Part shown: in pieces, positions 21,609 to 32,202 of the stretch
How positions within the stretch are numbered: position 1 is the stretch's first letter
How the letters are laid out: each line of letters opens with the position of its first letter
DNA from: Tribonema minus
Taxonomy: Eukaryota; Sar; Xanthophyceae; Tribonematales; Tribonemataceae
NCBI GenBank assembly: GCA_017506865.1
Contig: JAFCMP010000457.1
Span: 248,001 to 312,000, forward strand
Direction of reading: 5' to 3'
Length of the DNA stretch: 64,000 bases
The notes under the pieces: model-generated
What the model saw: only the letters and a program-made list of their open reading frames with translations
Databases searched by the model: none
What the model was told of the DNA's origin: nothing
Program-made: the position numbers and the translations under genes

Positions 21609-21786
21609 ACAGTGTAGCACTAACTCATCGGTGTCTAGAATTAGTTTTACCTCCTCCATTAGCGTGGCAAAGGGCTAGGTCAGTGTGCTCTCGAGGCTGT
21701 CTGTAAAGCGACAGGGCCGAAGATCGAGCCCTATCTGGTTCCTGACCCATGTTTTTTTTCTTTCCTGATTTGTCGAAATAATTCGT
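21609..21786 (+). repeat. SINE-like repeat, copy 1
   Basis: About 85-90 percent identical to 23066-23262. It contains TGGCAAAGGGCTAGG (A-box-like), about 45 bases later AGATCGAGCCC (B-box-like), and then TTTTTTTT, the order of a tRNA-derived pol III unit. Both copies end shortly after the T run. No matching tRNA was identified, so SINE is an inference. Confidence 0.45.
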
Positions 21787-21837
21787 GGCATGCGCAGCAC
21801 GTGTACTACTACCTGGCACTTAGTGATCCATGACCAT

Positions 21838-22290
21838 TGTCCTCAGTTCTGGGCGCTGCTACCAGTAGCCCAGGCCTGCACAAAGCTGTTCACGGTTAGG
21901 AGCATTTTGGCAGAGACACGGGAGGCCTCAAAGTGGGTCTGGTCGTGTAGAGGCAGTAGCTTAGGCACTTTGGTGCAGCATGATAGTGGGGACCGATCGG
22001 GGTTCGGGTGGGGTTTGTTGGGGTTGGGTTGGACTCTTCGTAGCAACAGCATTGATACCCTTAGCACCAGTGCCTGGTGCCCAGTGATCATTTTGCCTAG
22101 AGGCGTGATTCAGACGTGTCAGCATGGTCCTCAGTTCTGGGCGCTGTCAAAGGCGACCCAGGCCTGCATAAATCTTTTTCAAGATGGGACAAGTGTGCCT
22201 CACGGCTGGGCAACCCTAAGTAGGGTTTGGTTGTGGGGTGTTGGTAATAGTGTGAAGAGGGGGAAGCCTGTTTGCGTTTGAGTCTCTCTT
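21838..22290 (+). repeat. Imperfect direct duplication, unit about 277 bp
   Basis: The segment CCTCAGTTCTGGGCGCTG with a following CCCAGGCCTGCA occurs at 21840 and again at 22127, and both copies go on into GT-rich sequence. No coding potential recognised. Confidence 0.5.
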
Positions 22291-22357
22291 CGGAGAAGCA
22301 ATGTTGCATTGAGTGCACATCCAAAGAGAGGGCTTTTCGCGCCCCTTGCGAAGCGAA

Positions 22358-22774
22358 ATTAATAAATGTACTTTTTATTAACTCTCGCTCAGGGCGCGAA
22401 AAAGCCCAGATGATTGGCATCTAGCTGTAAGGTATCTACATGTCGTATGACAGTCTGAAAGTGTCGCAACGACAACCACTCAAATGCCGCCGCCGCCAAA
22501 TGGCATCTCGGGGTCCTCCCCTACGTCCTCCTCCATGTGCCCCCCCCCCCTGGATTCTGCCATGTGTGTCATGACACGGCCAGAGTACGCCATGTGGAGC
22601 GCTGCCGACAGTGCCGAGCGTAAGCGCGCCAGGGCGATGCCCTTGAGAGCTTTAGGTCGCGCTCCTCCGGGCACTGACATCCTGCTGGCATACTCCGTCG
22701 CCACAGCCTCCAGCAGCTTCCGCCCCTGCTCCCCGATGCTGCCAAATGACCCTATTAATAAATGTACTTTTTAT
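22358..22774 (+). mobile_element. 375-bp insertion flanked by a perfect 21-bp direct repeat
   Basis: ATTAATAAATGTACTTTTTAT occurs exactly at 22358-22378 and 22754-22774, so 22379-22753 looks like an insert with a 21-bp target duplication. The first 120 bp of the insert recur at about 24678-24812. However, TGTACTTTTTAT also precedes that other copy, and a third weaker copy at 42647 has TGTACTTTT, so part of the flanking repeat may belong to the element. The 3' half is GC-rich and open on both strands without a recognised domain. Confidence 0.5.
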
Positions 22775-23065
22775 ATGTACTACTACCAGGACGGTCATAT
22801 CATGTGATGCAGAATACATTGATATATAGTACATGCATGTTGTGATGATTCAGAAGTGCATCGGTCATTGAAAAACCGCTCGAGGTCCATAGTATGGGAA
22901 GCTTCGACACTCAATCTGCACATGCAGCTCGTGATGCACATCAGCCTGAGCCCTGGGCTGCTCACCCTGAGAAGGCTGTACAAATTGTACCACCGTTTTG
23001 CATGGCGCAGGCAGGTGCAGGTGCATATATATATAGCACGGCAGGTGCGCATAGGCTCAAGAAGC

Positions 23066-23262
23066 CCCCACAGTGTAACACTATTTCATCGGTGTCTCCA
23101 GTTAGGTTCGTAATTTCACCTCCTCCGTCAGCGTGGCAAAGGGCTAGGTCAGTGTGCTCTCGAGGCTGTCTGTAAATCGTCAGGGCCGAAGATCGAGCCC
23201 TATCTGGTTCCTGACCCATGTTTTTTTTCTTTCCTGATTAAGTTTTGTCGAAATAAGTTAAG
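23066..23262 (+). repeat. SINE-like repeat, copy 2
   Basis: Second copy of the unit at 21609-21786, with the same A-box-like, B-box-like and T-run order. Confidence 0.45.
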
Positions 23263-23589
23263 ATGATAGTAGGTTGTTGGCCTCACTCAGACGCACCAGA
23301 AGAGCTCTTGGTTGTTGAAGTTGAGATGGGTGGAGCAGTGCTATTGCACGTTGAGCAGTGACATGACAGTTGAAGTTGGCATGAAATTGAAGTTTGAATA
23401 TCACCATTGAAGTTCAATATCACATCAGGATCAATATCAACTTCAACAAGCGAGTAGTCAGCAGATGCCCCTGACATAGGGCTACAGCATGCCATAACCC
23501 AACTTCAATATCAGTTCTGCCCTGAAGACTTTACTACTGGACAAGGGCCTCGGTTGCTTCTTGGCTTTCAGGGTCGCGGATGAGCGGAG

Positions 23590-23807
23590 CGGATCCTAAT
23601 GCTATGCCCTCTGGATGAATGCGCAGGTTCTGCGACGCGCATGTACAAATGGAGAAAATCTGCGCAGTCATTGGCTGTCAACGACCGTGCCAGCCTGCGC
23701 CAAGGGGAAGCAGGGCGTGCACTGAGCATGGGAGGATTGAGCAGGCTTTTCAGTGGGAGAAGGCAAAGGGAGGGTACATGGCACGTGCCGCGGCACATAA
23801 CAGAGAG
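23590..23807 (+). pseudogene. Cysteine-cluster exon, possibly from a KDZ-type transposon
   Basis: Encodes about 50 residues with ICAVIGCQRPC, then ACTEHGRIEQAF, a C-x4-C-x3-C-x9-C-x2-H cluster like those preceding KDZ transposases, and ends at a good splice donor (AGAG^GTGAGC at 23807). It lies 1 kb upstream of a more KDZ-like stretch on the same strand. Remote similarity only. It could also be an exon of an unrelated zinc-binding protein. Confidence 0.35.
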
Positions 23808-24378
23808 GTGAGCACCAACTTCCTTCAGTTAAAATTCAAGATTGATGCATGCATAAAAGTAGTGACAGCAGTCATGCCTTCATTCATCTTCAAGGCTGAT
23901 GTAACTGTGTTTGTATCAAGGGCCTGTGCATGCCATCAATTTCCGCATGTAATTGCTTTTATGAAAGTTATGCATACACAATGTTTGAAGTATGAAGGCA
24001 GTCCATGTTATCATTCATGCCCAGCACATCAGGGTTATTGTCGAGTTGCGAGTTGCCAAGATGTTGTGAACTGTTTGTATCCTTCTGTTGCGAGCTTGCC
24101 ACTGCAGTCACTACATTATGTTATAGCTTGTGCATCTTGTAAGCGTAAGCAATTGTGAGCTGCCTCATTGCGTTGCAGCACGTGTACTACTAGTTATTGC
24201 CTATACTTGATTCATGAGTCCTGCATGTCACATGTGCACATATGTGAGTCGCACCAGGTGGCGATTGAATATACCATGTATTCATCTGATGATTTACCAC
24301 ATGAGTTCATGACACGCACTCTGTTTTGCTACAAAAAGACAACAGTGTAGGCATTGTTTCAAATCCATTAAATGCGCG

Positions 24379-24430
24379 AAGATAGGGTTTGGGGTAGTGC
24401 CAGGGTTAGGGTTAGGGGGTAGGGTTTGGG
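24379..24430 (+). repeat. Interstitial telomere-like repeats
   Basis: Degenerate run of GGGTTTGGG and AGGGTTAGGGTTAGGGGG units, related to plant-type TTTAGGG and TTAGGG repeats. A second patch is at 27553-27667. Confidence 0.6.
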
Positions 24431-24656
24431 CGAGGGTATGCACAACAAGCGTGATGCATAGTGTGCATCGTGCGCCTACAATACAGCATCAACTTGGCTT
24501 TTGCGGACTCTGCCAGCGTGTAACTAATGGCATCAACTGATTCTCATAATGTCCGCCATTACAGCTTGGCTACTGAAGAAGATGTCACAGTGTTACTATT
24601 GCGTCAAACTGCAATTTGCACGGTCAACCAATACGAAGTACGTACTGTGTATTATG

Positions 24657-25443
24657 TCACATGCTACTGTACTTTTTATTTAAACCCGCTCAGGGCGCGA
24701 AAAAGCCCAGATGATTGGCATCTAGCTGTAAGGAATCTACATGTCGTATGACAGTCTGAAAGTGTCGCAACGACAACCACTCAAACGCCGCCGCCGCCAA
24801 ATGGCATCTACTGTACATCTGCTCACCACTGGCAGTTGCTGCCACTTGTGTCGTGCGACAGGAACGCGCAGCTGGTGGGGCGTACGCTGTACTACTGAGA
24901 CAGAACCCGCACAAGTTCTAGCCGTGGTTGAGGCCATGTACCCTGCGCAGCTGGAAAGGCCACACGTCATATTTATGATTAAGCCTGAAGGTCGTTGAAA
25001 CATTTATCATAAATAAAAATCAGCACCATCAATGGTGATGCACCATTTTCAAGGTGGACAGATTTCATTGTTCTAGTCACAGCAACCATGACCAGTTCTG
25101 CATGCAGACATGCTGTCCAGACTTGCCTGGGCCTGCTAGTAGCCCACCCGCACCTGGTGGTCTCTTGACCCGCGCCAGTGGCGCTATGTTGATGATCGGT
25201 GGCAGTTCATTTGGCTGTCATCGACGGCCGAGTGAACCAATTCCTGGGCAGTGGGCTCTACGACGAGGACATGCAATGCTGCAATGCGCGGTTCTTGCGA
25301 GTGCAGCAAACAGGTTCAGCGGGGGAACGTACAGGGCCTCGCTGGGCATACCCAGCATGAATGTGATGGTTACAGTAGCATGTAGGCTTGAGGAAACCTC
25401 ATTGATGAATGAACTCATTGACAACGTTCAATCCTGCGTGTGT
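24657..25443 (+). pseudogene. Decayed coding stretch resembling the KDZ transposase core
   Basis: Two plus-strand frames carry transposase-like pieces in order. At 24741-24998 there is CCHLCRATGTRSWWGV, then a Glu-Pro segment, then RPHVIFMIKP, resembling the motif C..C, E.P, P..v.yD of the KDZ core; the Asp expected after the last motif is absent. At 25050-25130 VDRFHCSSHSNHDQFC resembles the KDZ motif D.FH..H..C. About 300 further bases are open without recognised motifs. Intervening sequence has no clear splice sites and the frame changes, so it is read as a dead copy. The first 135 bp also occur at 22379-22500. Confidence 0.4.
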
Positions 25444-25446
25444 TGA

Positions 25447-26325
25447 ACTTTGCTGATCTGTTGAGGGTGTGGTGTGGCATAGTATTGCAAACTGCGTCTT
25501 GAGGTGCAGCATATGCATTCATTATTCATTGACCATCCATGAGATTCAATTTCAAGTTGTTGGCATTATAGGCTGCTCGCAGGCATGCATATGTCCGACC
25601 TCACACTTGTGCACTGTATGCATACTAAATGCATGCGGCCTGATGACATCATGTATATGTATACGTATCAACAGCTCGCGGTACATGCGATGCAAGAGAA
25701 CTCAGTCTGGTTGAGGCGCAGTACCTCGATCATCAGATTCTGCACAGTGTACATATGTGGTAAGACAGCGATTTGGTTATGTCATCCAAACGTGAGTGTC
25801 AGTGCTCTTTGAGACACTTTCAAGTCGTCACACGATGCGTCTGTGCTATAGCTTAACTCTCTGTGTCTTACTTTTATTTATAAATTTGCAAATAAATATA
25901 CCTGCAGTCACTGCAGAACAGCACATTGTCAAGCTTACAAGCCCCACAAGCACCTACAGATTCACAATCTCTTGGGCACCGCGCACCTTCAAGTGCATCA
26001 TGATGAGCACAGTATGGCTAGCGTAAGAAGCACAGTGACAAATCTCTCGAAATTTTCAGACAGCCAGGCATGCCAAATATTGAGCAGTGTCATTAACAAG
26101 TCCTGTGACAGTGATGTACTTGGATGCAAGCGAAGCAGTGCACAGTGTGCAGTGCCATTGTGACAAGGAGAGCAATGCCAACAACATTAGGTAGAAGCAG
26201 ACACACCAGAAATATGACATGAAATTCAAGGTGAATATGCGCACAGTGTTGATCATTCCTCCCATGCAACTTCATTCAAGTTGACGAGCAATGCACTCCC
26301 CGCCCCCCTCATAGCCATGAATGCC
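25447..26325. other. No gene seen
   Basis: AT-richer sequence with only short frames and no repeats that stand out. Confidence 0.5.
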
Positions 26326-26327
26326 AT

Positions 26328-26855
26328 TTACAATGTTGATGATTTGGCACAAGCATGTTGGTATCGAAAAGTCTGCCCATTGACTGTCACAACCAGGCCA
26401 CTGGCACTCTTCAGCTGATGAATAGTAGCATCAATCACGCCATCTGCTCCGCTTCTGAAAGGATAATCGTGCAGCTCAAGATACTTGGTCTTATCATAGC
26501 TGTGCCACGAACTCGAGTTCAGCGTGCACGGCTTTGAGTCTGATGGCAACCGGTACATGCCAACCAGCCTGCCAAAAAAAAACACTGTGATAGGCAAGCC
26601 TCTGTTGGCCTCAAGGCCTTTGACTCTTCTGATGATGTCGACCACTCCTTCACGGAATGCTTGTGCGTTTGCCCTGGCCATATGTGCCGGAGTTCTTCTT
26701 GTGACACGCCTGTGTAGAGCATCAGAACATGCAAAGCACGCATGCATTGAATCAGCTGAAAGACGTCATAGGGACAGAGGTACGCTATTGTCAGTGACCA
26801 AATGTCGCCGTACAAGCTGTTGATACTGGTACGTATTGCTTTCCATAACAATGCA
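26328..26855 (-). pseudogene. Unrecognised minus-strand coding remnant with F-box-like start
   Basis: Two overlapping minus-strand frames look coding. The upstream one begins near 26850 with DIWSLTIAYLCPYDVFQL, matching the hydrophobic pattern of an F-box (L.diw.l.iaYL...Dv..l). The downstream one (26328-26700) gives about 120 residues of mixed composition, including REGVVDIIRRVKGLEANRG and SWHSYDKTKYLELHDYPF, ending at a stop at 26328. They overlap in different frames, so either a frameshift joins them or an intron separates them; a T-rich AG at about 26577 could be an acceptor. Family assignment is weak. Confidence 0.3.
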
Positions 26856-27116
26856 GGTGGCGATGAGCAGCAATGTACGGTAGAAATCCAGGATATCCTT
26901 TAACAAGTATCAATGATGACCTGATCACTCTGCATGAACCTGTGTTGTGGTGCTACTTTGTGAGCTGCGCTTTGGCGTCAATGCCTGATACTCTTCTCAG
27001 TAGTCCATGTGAACTCATTGATGATGGTGCATGCTCAGCTGCAGCCTGCAACTGCGCACTGCACCGCTGTGTGATTTCCGCAATGATGTCAGAGCTAGTA
27101 CCACGGCAGCGTGGTG

Positions 27117-27196
27117 CTTGAAGTTGACAACGCCGTCTTGATAAATCACGCATGGGCTTGAAGTTGACAATGCCGTCTTGATAAACCATGCATGGG
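27117..27196 (+). repeat. Tandem pair, 40-bp unit
   Basis: GCTTGAAGTTGACAACGCCG is followed by CTTGATAAATCACGCATGG; the unit repeats immediately with about three differences. Confidence 0.85.
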
Positions 27197-27552
27197 CCAC
27201 AGCGTCTCCGCCTTGCGCTCTGGCACAGCGTTGCTGCTGCACAATGGGCGGCACGCACACGCGCAAGCAATCACTGATGGCATACGCGCATGTGCTGCCA
27301 CCCCGGAAATCTGCCCCGGAAATCTGGCGGCGGCGTGCACATTTATTTAAGCATGCCAGCGCCCGGGCCTATATGACGGTGGCAGCGCCTGTCGCCGCCC
27401 ATATAACGGAGCATTGACTGCTGCTGAGCACGTACACGTGCCGACTGGATTGCAGACACAAGCCGCAGTGACAGCCCCTGGGTGTGTGCCTCTTAGTAAT
27501 CTAGCTAGAAGTTTCTGCTGCGCACTGCTGTATCGTGGTATGAATGCTTGTT

Positions 27553-27667
27553 TCCTAGGGTTAGGGCTTCCGTGACCTCCAAACATAATCACTCGCTTGA
27601 GCAGGTAGTGAGTGCGTTAGGGTTAGCGTATAGGGTTTAGAATCAGGGTCAGGGTTAGGGTCAGATG
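27553..27667 (+). repeat. Interstitial telomere-like repeats, second patch
   Basis: CTAGGGTTAGGGCTT, GTTAGGGTTAGCG, TAGGGTTTAG and CAGGGTTAGGGTCAG within 115 bp. Confidence 0.6.
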
Positions 27668-27836
27668 GCCCCGCATGGACTGTCCCTGTGTTGGCACAGG
27701 ATGTTATGTTGACCTGGAGCTGTGCACTGAGGTTGCAGTACATTGGCCACACGTAAGCAACATGCAGTGCAATTAAAGTGCAGTACGGGCGCCTGAAGTA
27801 CATAGAAATTGACACTTCATACGCCTACCTTGCAGT

Positions 27837-27862
27837 GGGGGGGGGGGGGGGGGGGGGGGGGG
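27837..27862 (+). repeat. Poly-G run of 26
   Basis: Uninterrupted G26 followed by AGGG. G-quadruplex-prone and likely length-variable. Confidence 0.9.
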
Positions 27863-28273
27863 AGGGCTTGAGCACGATTTCATGGAGCCACTGCTTGTGG
27901 ATGAGCCAGTGCGACCTGACTTTTGTCCTCGCCGTGCTCCAAGCTGTCTGCGCTCCGCTTTGCGCCCCAGTGCGTGCCCTGCAACGGCCGTTCACAACTG
28001 AATGTGTGGTGTGTTTCTGAGTGCATGCAGGATAAAAATAAAACTCAAGGTATGCACACAACATCAAGCACGGGTACTGATTGAAAAGTGCTGCGCATTG
28101 AGCATGCACGGGTGTCGTGGCGCGGTAGCGGTGATGCTCTCGACGCCATTTGACCGCTCACATTGAATGTTGAAGATAAGCTTTATGCATCTGCTGCTGC
28201 AGTAGTTCAATGCAGCATTGAAGTCCGCGCATGTAACTCTGCGCTCACCGCATGGGGTCAAGCAGGCCAGACA

Positions 28274-28970
28274 TCAAAGCATGATCAAAGGATCAGTGGA
28301 AGTTGAGCGCCGCGCGACATTCTGTGTTACCGCACTTGCTGCACACTGCGCATCATTGGGCCGTGAACGTTCATTGTGACCAGACGTATCAGCTCCACCG
28401 TGACTCACCATGCTGACATTGGGCAAGTCACGCGCAACCGGCATCAGAGGCATGTTGTCAGCTGCGCTCCCTACAAAGTAAGCATTGGTTGCCGACGCAG
28501 AAGCATCCGCCTTCCCTGACAAGTAGCCATTGTTTCCTGCGGCGGCGGCAGCAGTGCTCCCATCATACCAATTGCCGCCATTAAAGCAGTCGTCACCTGA
28601 CGCCATCGAGGCAGCAATGCGGTCCCCAAAGTAGCCATTGGCCGCTGTCGTACGAGGGGGCAGCGGCATTATCCCCGAAGCATCCACCATCAGCTGAGTG
28701 CTGCTTGAACTGCTGAGGATGGGTGGTATGTTGTACATGCGGTCGCCGTGCACCATCAGCTGCTTGTTCCAGTGGCGCGCCTGCGCTGTTGTGCTGCATG
28801 GGCTCATGGGTGATTTCATGCTCAGGCTGCATTGGCTGCGTTGCTGCTGCTGATGCTGGTGCTAATGCACCTGCGGCCAGGGCCGTTGCCGCTCCCCGAG
28901 TGTTATGCCATCGCTTCAGCAACTGCGACAGCAACACAATATGCAGTGGTGAGATGTGAGTTTGCTGCAC
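28274..28970 (-). CDS. Low-complexity minus-strand open frames, possible exon(s) of an unrecognised protein
   Basis: A 181-residue frame ending at 28274 is Ser/Asn/Ala-rich with recurring NGYFG, NGYLSG and NAYFVG motifs (approximate repeats ending in an aromatic residue and Gly) and a Ser/Thr-rich C-terminus. An overlapping frame (28593-28970) gives a Gln/Ala-rich peptide. Composition suggests real protein, perhaps a low-complexity tail, but no domain, start or splice pattern fixes the model. It lies downstream of the phosphatase gene on the same strand and might be a distal exon of it; there is no direct evidence. Confidence 0.3.
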
Positions 28971-29675
28971 TTTTCAGCTTTGTGAGTGCAGCAGTAATGA
29001 CCGCGGATCAACTGATGGCTCAAGAATTACTATTGACAACTGCAGATGTAGAAAATGCAAATATATACCTTCACGCTTGTTCAAAGCTGAAGCTGGCAGC
29101 CTCACACCTCCACACCCACTCTTGTGCTCCGCACAGTTGAAGAAGAATGACTGGTGTAAAGCCAATTGCAATTGTTGGAGTGTGTCACTTCGTTTGTGGT
29201 GCATTGCAGGCTGAAGAATTATAATTATAATTATACTATGGGCAGCAATTGCCTGGTTATGTGCCCCCAAGTGCAAAGGAAATTGCATAATATTATGTTG
29301 GCAACTGGTACTGCATGATGTTCCACGCACCTCAGACCACGCCACTTGCTTCGCCTCCACCTCCTGCTGCATTGCTGCGTTTTGAGCAAACTTTGCAGCC
29401 TCACGTACGGCACTCTCGGCTTGTGTCTGTCCTGGTCACCTTCAAACAGCAGCGTGAAGGCACAGACATCATATGCTGTTGGAAAGTGTGCAGAAGCTTC
29501 ACGACGAGACACGCACTGCAAAAGATTTACGCAGCACACACGACGAAGTACCTTGCCAATGTGATTGCATTGAGCGTGTCCTACAAGATTGGCCTCTAGC
29601 CTTAGCAACTGTCAAAAACCTACAACTTGACTCTGTGCTAATTCAACATCACAAAGTTGTACCAGTGCTGCAGAA

Positions 29676-30090
29676 TTATTTTAATGTACCTGCAGTCCTT
29701 GTGCTTGCAGCTGCTGGGAATTGCGCCTCAAGAGTGACAGAATTGCCTTGTGCAATAGCTGCCTGCAGCGCAGCTGACAGGGGTGGTGGTTGACCAGCCT
29801 GCTGCTTTGTTCTGGTGATCTTGTTAGCAACCATTGAATGAAGTTTCCCTTGGCGTTCTTCTTGTTCTCTGCCTGTTGCCAAGTATGGTACAAATCCATA
29901 TCACCTGCTTGCAGCAGCAGCCTCAATGCATCTCTGGTGCTCCCCCGAGCTTTTAGTTCCTTCGCCGTCCATCATGGCTGCTCCGGATCCGGCGGGGGGC
30001 CTTTCGCGTACGGAGCGAGCACTGCTGCCTCTGCCTGAAGCATGTTTACTACGGGTCCGCTAGATTGCTGGCTGCCGCCTGCGGTGCTAC
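29676..30090 (-). pseudogene. Decayed unrecognised coding stretch
   Basis: On the minus strand one frame reads ELKARGSTRDALRLLLQAGD, then LYHTWQQAENKKNAKGNF (about 29840-29980). It is interrupted upstream by a TGA after a PPPDPEQP segment, and a second frame continues with ITRTKQQAGQPPPLSAALQA (29690-29800). Composition and continuity suggest a protein now carrying at least one stop and one frame change. I do not recognise the family; a transposon-encoded protein is possible. Confidence 0.3.
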
Positions 30091-30235
30091 TGTCTTGACT
30101 GGCAAACACAGCTAACACTGTGGCACACGTGCCCTATGTTCTCCTGGACCAGCTGGAGTCCAATTGGGCTCCAACTGTCATAGCCTGACATCCACAAGAT
30201 GCCAGCTGCTCTTGCAATGCCGACTTAACAAAAGT

Positions 30236-31080
30236 CATTATCATTGCTTTTTAAAGCCTGTAGCAGTAGTAGGTAACAAGACCATAGGCTACATACAACT
30301 TGTCTGGTCAAAGCGTTCTGTTCAACAATGCCTTTCCTAGGGCTCAGGCTGTGCTGTGCCGTACCCATCTGAAAACGACTGCATGACGCCCATCACCTCA
30401 TTGGTTGTCAGAATGCTGTTTCTCACAAATTGAATAATCAGTCCAGCAATGCTGTAGTATATTACGAGTAATCCTGCAGCATAGCGTTCGGCATAGCATT
30501 TGGCAGCATGCTCAGTTGCAGGTGCTGCAGCTGCTAGTGCATCTCAATGAGGATACATTCTGCATGGGTACTGATCACTGGTGTACCCTTGGTACATCGT
30601 TGTTTGGTGTGTCGCATGGTGTGCAGCTGCAAGTGCAGAGGGGGCGTGGAGGGGACAACATATCGGCTGTTGTTGTCAGCATCATCGCTGAGACAAGTGA
30701 GCTGAGCGCTGTGGCAGCAGCCGCAAAAGTTGCTGGTGACCTGCGTGACACTGTTGCCAAGGACCCATAATGATTGCGCAAGCTAAGGACAGAGGGTGCA
30801 GACACCAGCAATGCCTTGGAGATCCGATTGCACATCAAGCGGAGACTGTCAGCACAGCCACCAACAGCTGCACAACAGGCGGCCCCCGGTCAAGACAGCC
30901 AGACTGCTGCTGTCAGTGAGCAGCCTGGTTCACAGACGATGCAGACGCAACTGCAAGCTCCGTCTACCTCACCCAGGGGGGAGATTCTGAAGCGCCCGGT
31001 CGATGACAATGGCACGGCGGCCATTGAGGAGAGAAGCGAGCAGAGGGGATGGGACGAGCCCCACAAGCACCGGCGTCGGG
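30236..31080 (+). repeat. Left arm of large inverted repeat: extra copy of the PP2C gene 3' end
   Basis: About 845 bp matching the reverse complement of 32203-33030 at roughly 85-90 percent. It includes a copy of the last phosphatase exon (RGGDNISAVVVSI, encoded near 30640) and the Gln/Ser-rich tail (ALEIRLHIKRR, GQDSQTAAVSEQPGS). In this copy TAATGA interrupts the tail at 30769-30774, between the phosphatase end and the tail, so it could not encode the full extension. It has no catalytic exons nearby on its strand and is taken as a duplicated fragment. Confidence 0.8.
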
Positions 31081-32202
31081 AATGTTGCACTTGCTTGCTC
31101 AATCGAGTTAACTACCATTGCACTTGCTTAAAATTTGAGCAACCATTGCACTTGCTTTGCTCAAAGCAAGTGCAATGGTAGTGGCATTGCTCCTGACCAC
31201 ACACATTGTTCAATATCTAGCCACATCTGAGACCACACCACGAGGCTCACCCCTCTCCTAATGGCAGCTTTTTTGTCTCCCCTCCACCACCCTTCAAGTT
31301 GTCTGCCTCATCACCACCCTGATAAGGCGCTCTCTCCACATGGTCGCTAGTAGCTGCAGCAGTAGCGCCATTGTTACCTTCCATGTCGGCATCTCCTCCA
31401 AGGCATTTCGCCGGCAGCAGTGCAGGGACAAGACGTAGTGCAGGTGCCACTTCAGGGCTGGTACTCAGCAGGCTGTGGCAGCCGCTGTCACACAGGCTGC
31501 TGTAATTGTCGTCTATCACGTTCAGGCTCATCTGTGTCGCTCTAGAGCAGCTGCCCACCAACAGTAGCTTCCACGGCCTGCTCCTGAGCTGCTGTGTCAC
31601 CCTGGTCGTCAATGCCATTGCCGCCATTGGGGTGCATCTCACCAACCAGACTGAGTGGCTCTGTCTGCTCGCCTTGAAGTTTGTCGCCCGTTTGGCGGCG
31701 CATGCTGCAATGGTGTGTCCACATCAAACTTTGGAATGATCGTGTGATCCGCAAGAGTCAGAGTGTAGATCATGCACTCACATTGTCAACATATAGCCAC
31801 TTGCCCTAAGAGGCTCCCACTTTGGCACATGTCATGCAGAGTTTCACGTCAGGTATGTAGAGTGGCTAACATCCTTGACTTGAGAGGGCCATCTTTTTGA
31901 GTTGAAGGTACTGGGTTGGCCCATGCATGCGCCGGCTCGCCCGACTGTGGATTTTGCAAGGCAGCACGCCGTCCGACTCAGTTCACGCACTTCAAGTGGC
32001 ATAGTTAGAAGTCGCATCAGGATGTCAAGGTTGAACATACAAAACCAAAGCCCGCCCGCGGTACAGTAATCATACTTCATTGATAGCCCAAAAAGACCCG
32101 CCCGGCCAGTGGCACGATCTCTTATCAACCACACAGATCGCACAATGCCAAGTGTGCACATTTGCTGCATCAAATGCTCTACGCTTACCGAGCGCTTCGT
32201 GC
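31081..32202. other. Spacer between inverted-repeat arms
   Basis: Starts with AT-rich sequence repeating the element CATTGCACTTGCTT three times and the palindrome at 31143-31178. The rest shows no convincing gene. Confidence 0.5.
31143..31178. repeat. Perfect palindrome, 17-bp arms, 2-base loop
   Basis: CCATTGCACTTGCTTTG, CT, then its exact reverse complement. It lies 63 bp inside the spacer of the large inverted repeat. Confidence 0.92.

Larger units (their letters stand above)
26870..28270. other. Gene-poor stretch with simple repeats
   Basis: No convincing gene. Holds a 40-bp tandem pair (27117-27196), telomere-like repeats (27553-27667) and a 26-base G run (27837-27862). Confidence 0.5.

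Noticed and set aside
21790-22281. 163-codon plus-strand frame
   Set aside because: Crosses an imperfect direct duplication, Trp/Gly-rich composition without motif; probably chance.
23330-23460. Array of GTTGAAGTT motifs as a possible CRISPR-like repeat
   Set aside because: Spacing and sequence are irregular, and the setting is eukaryotic.
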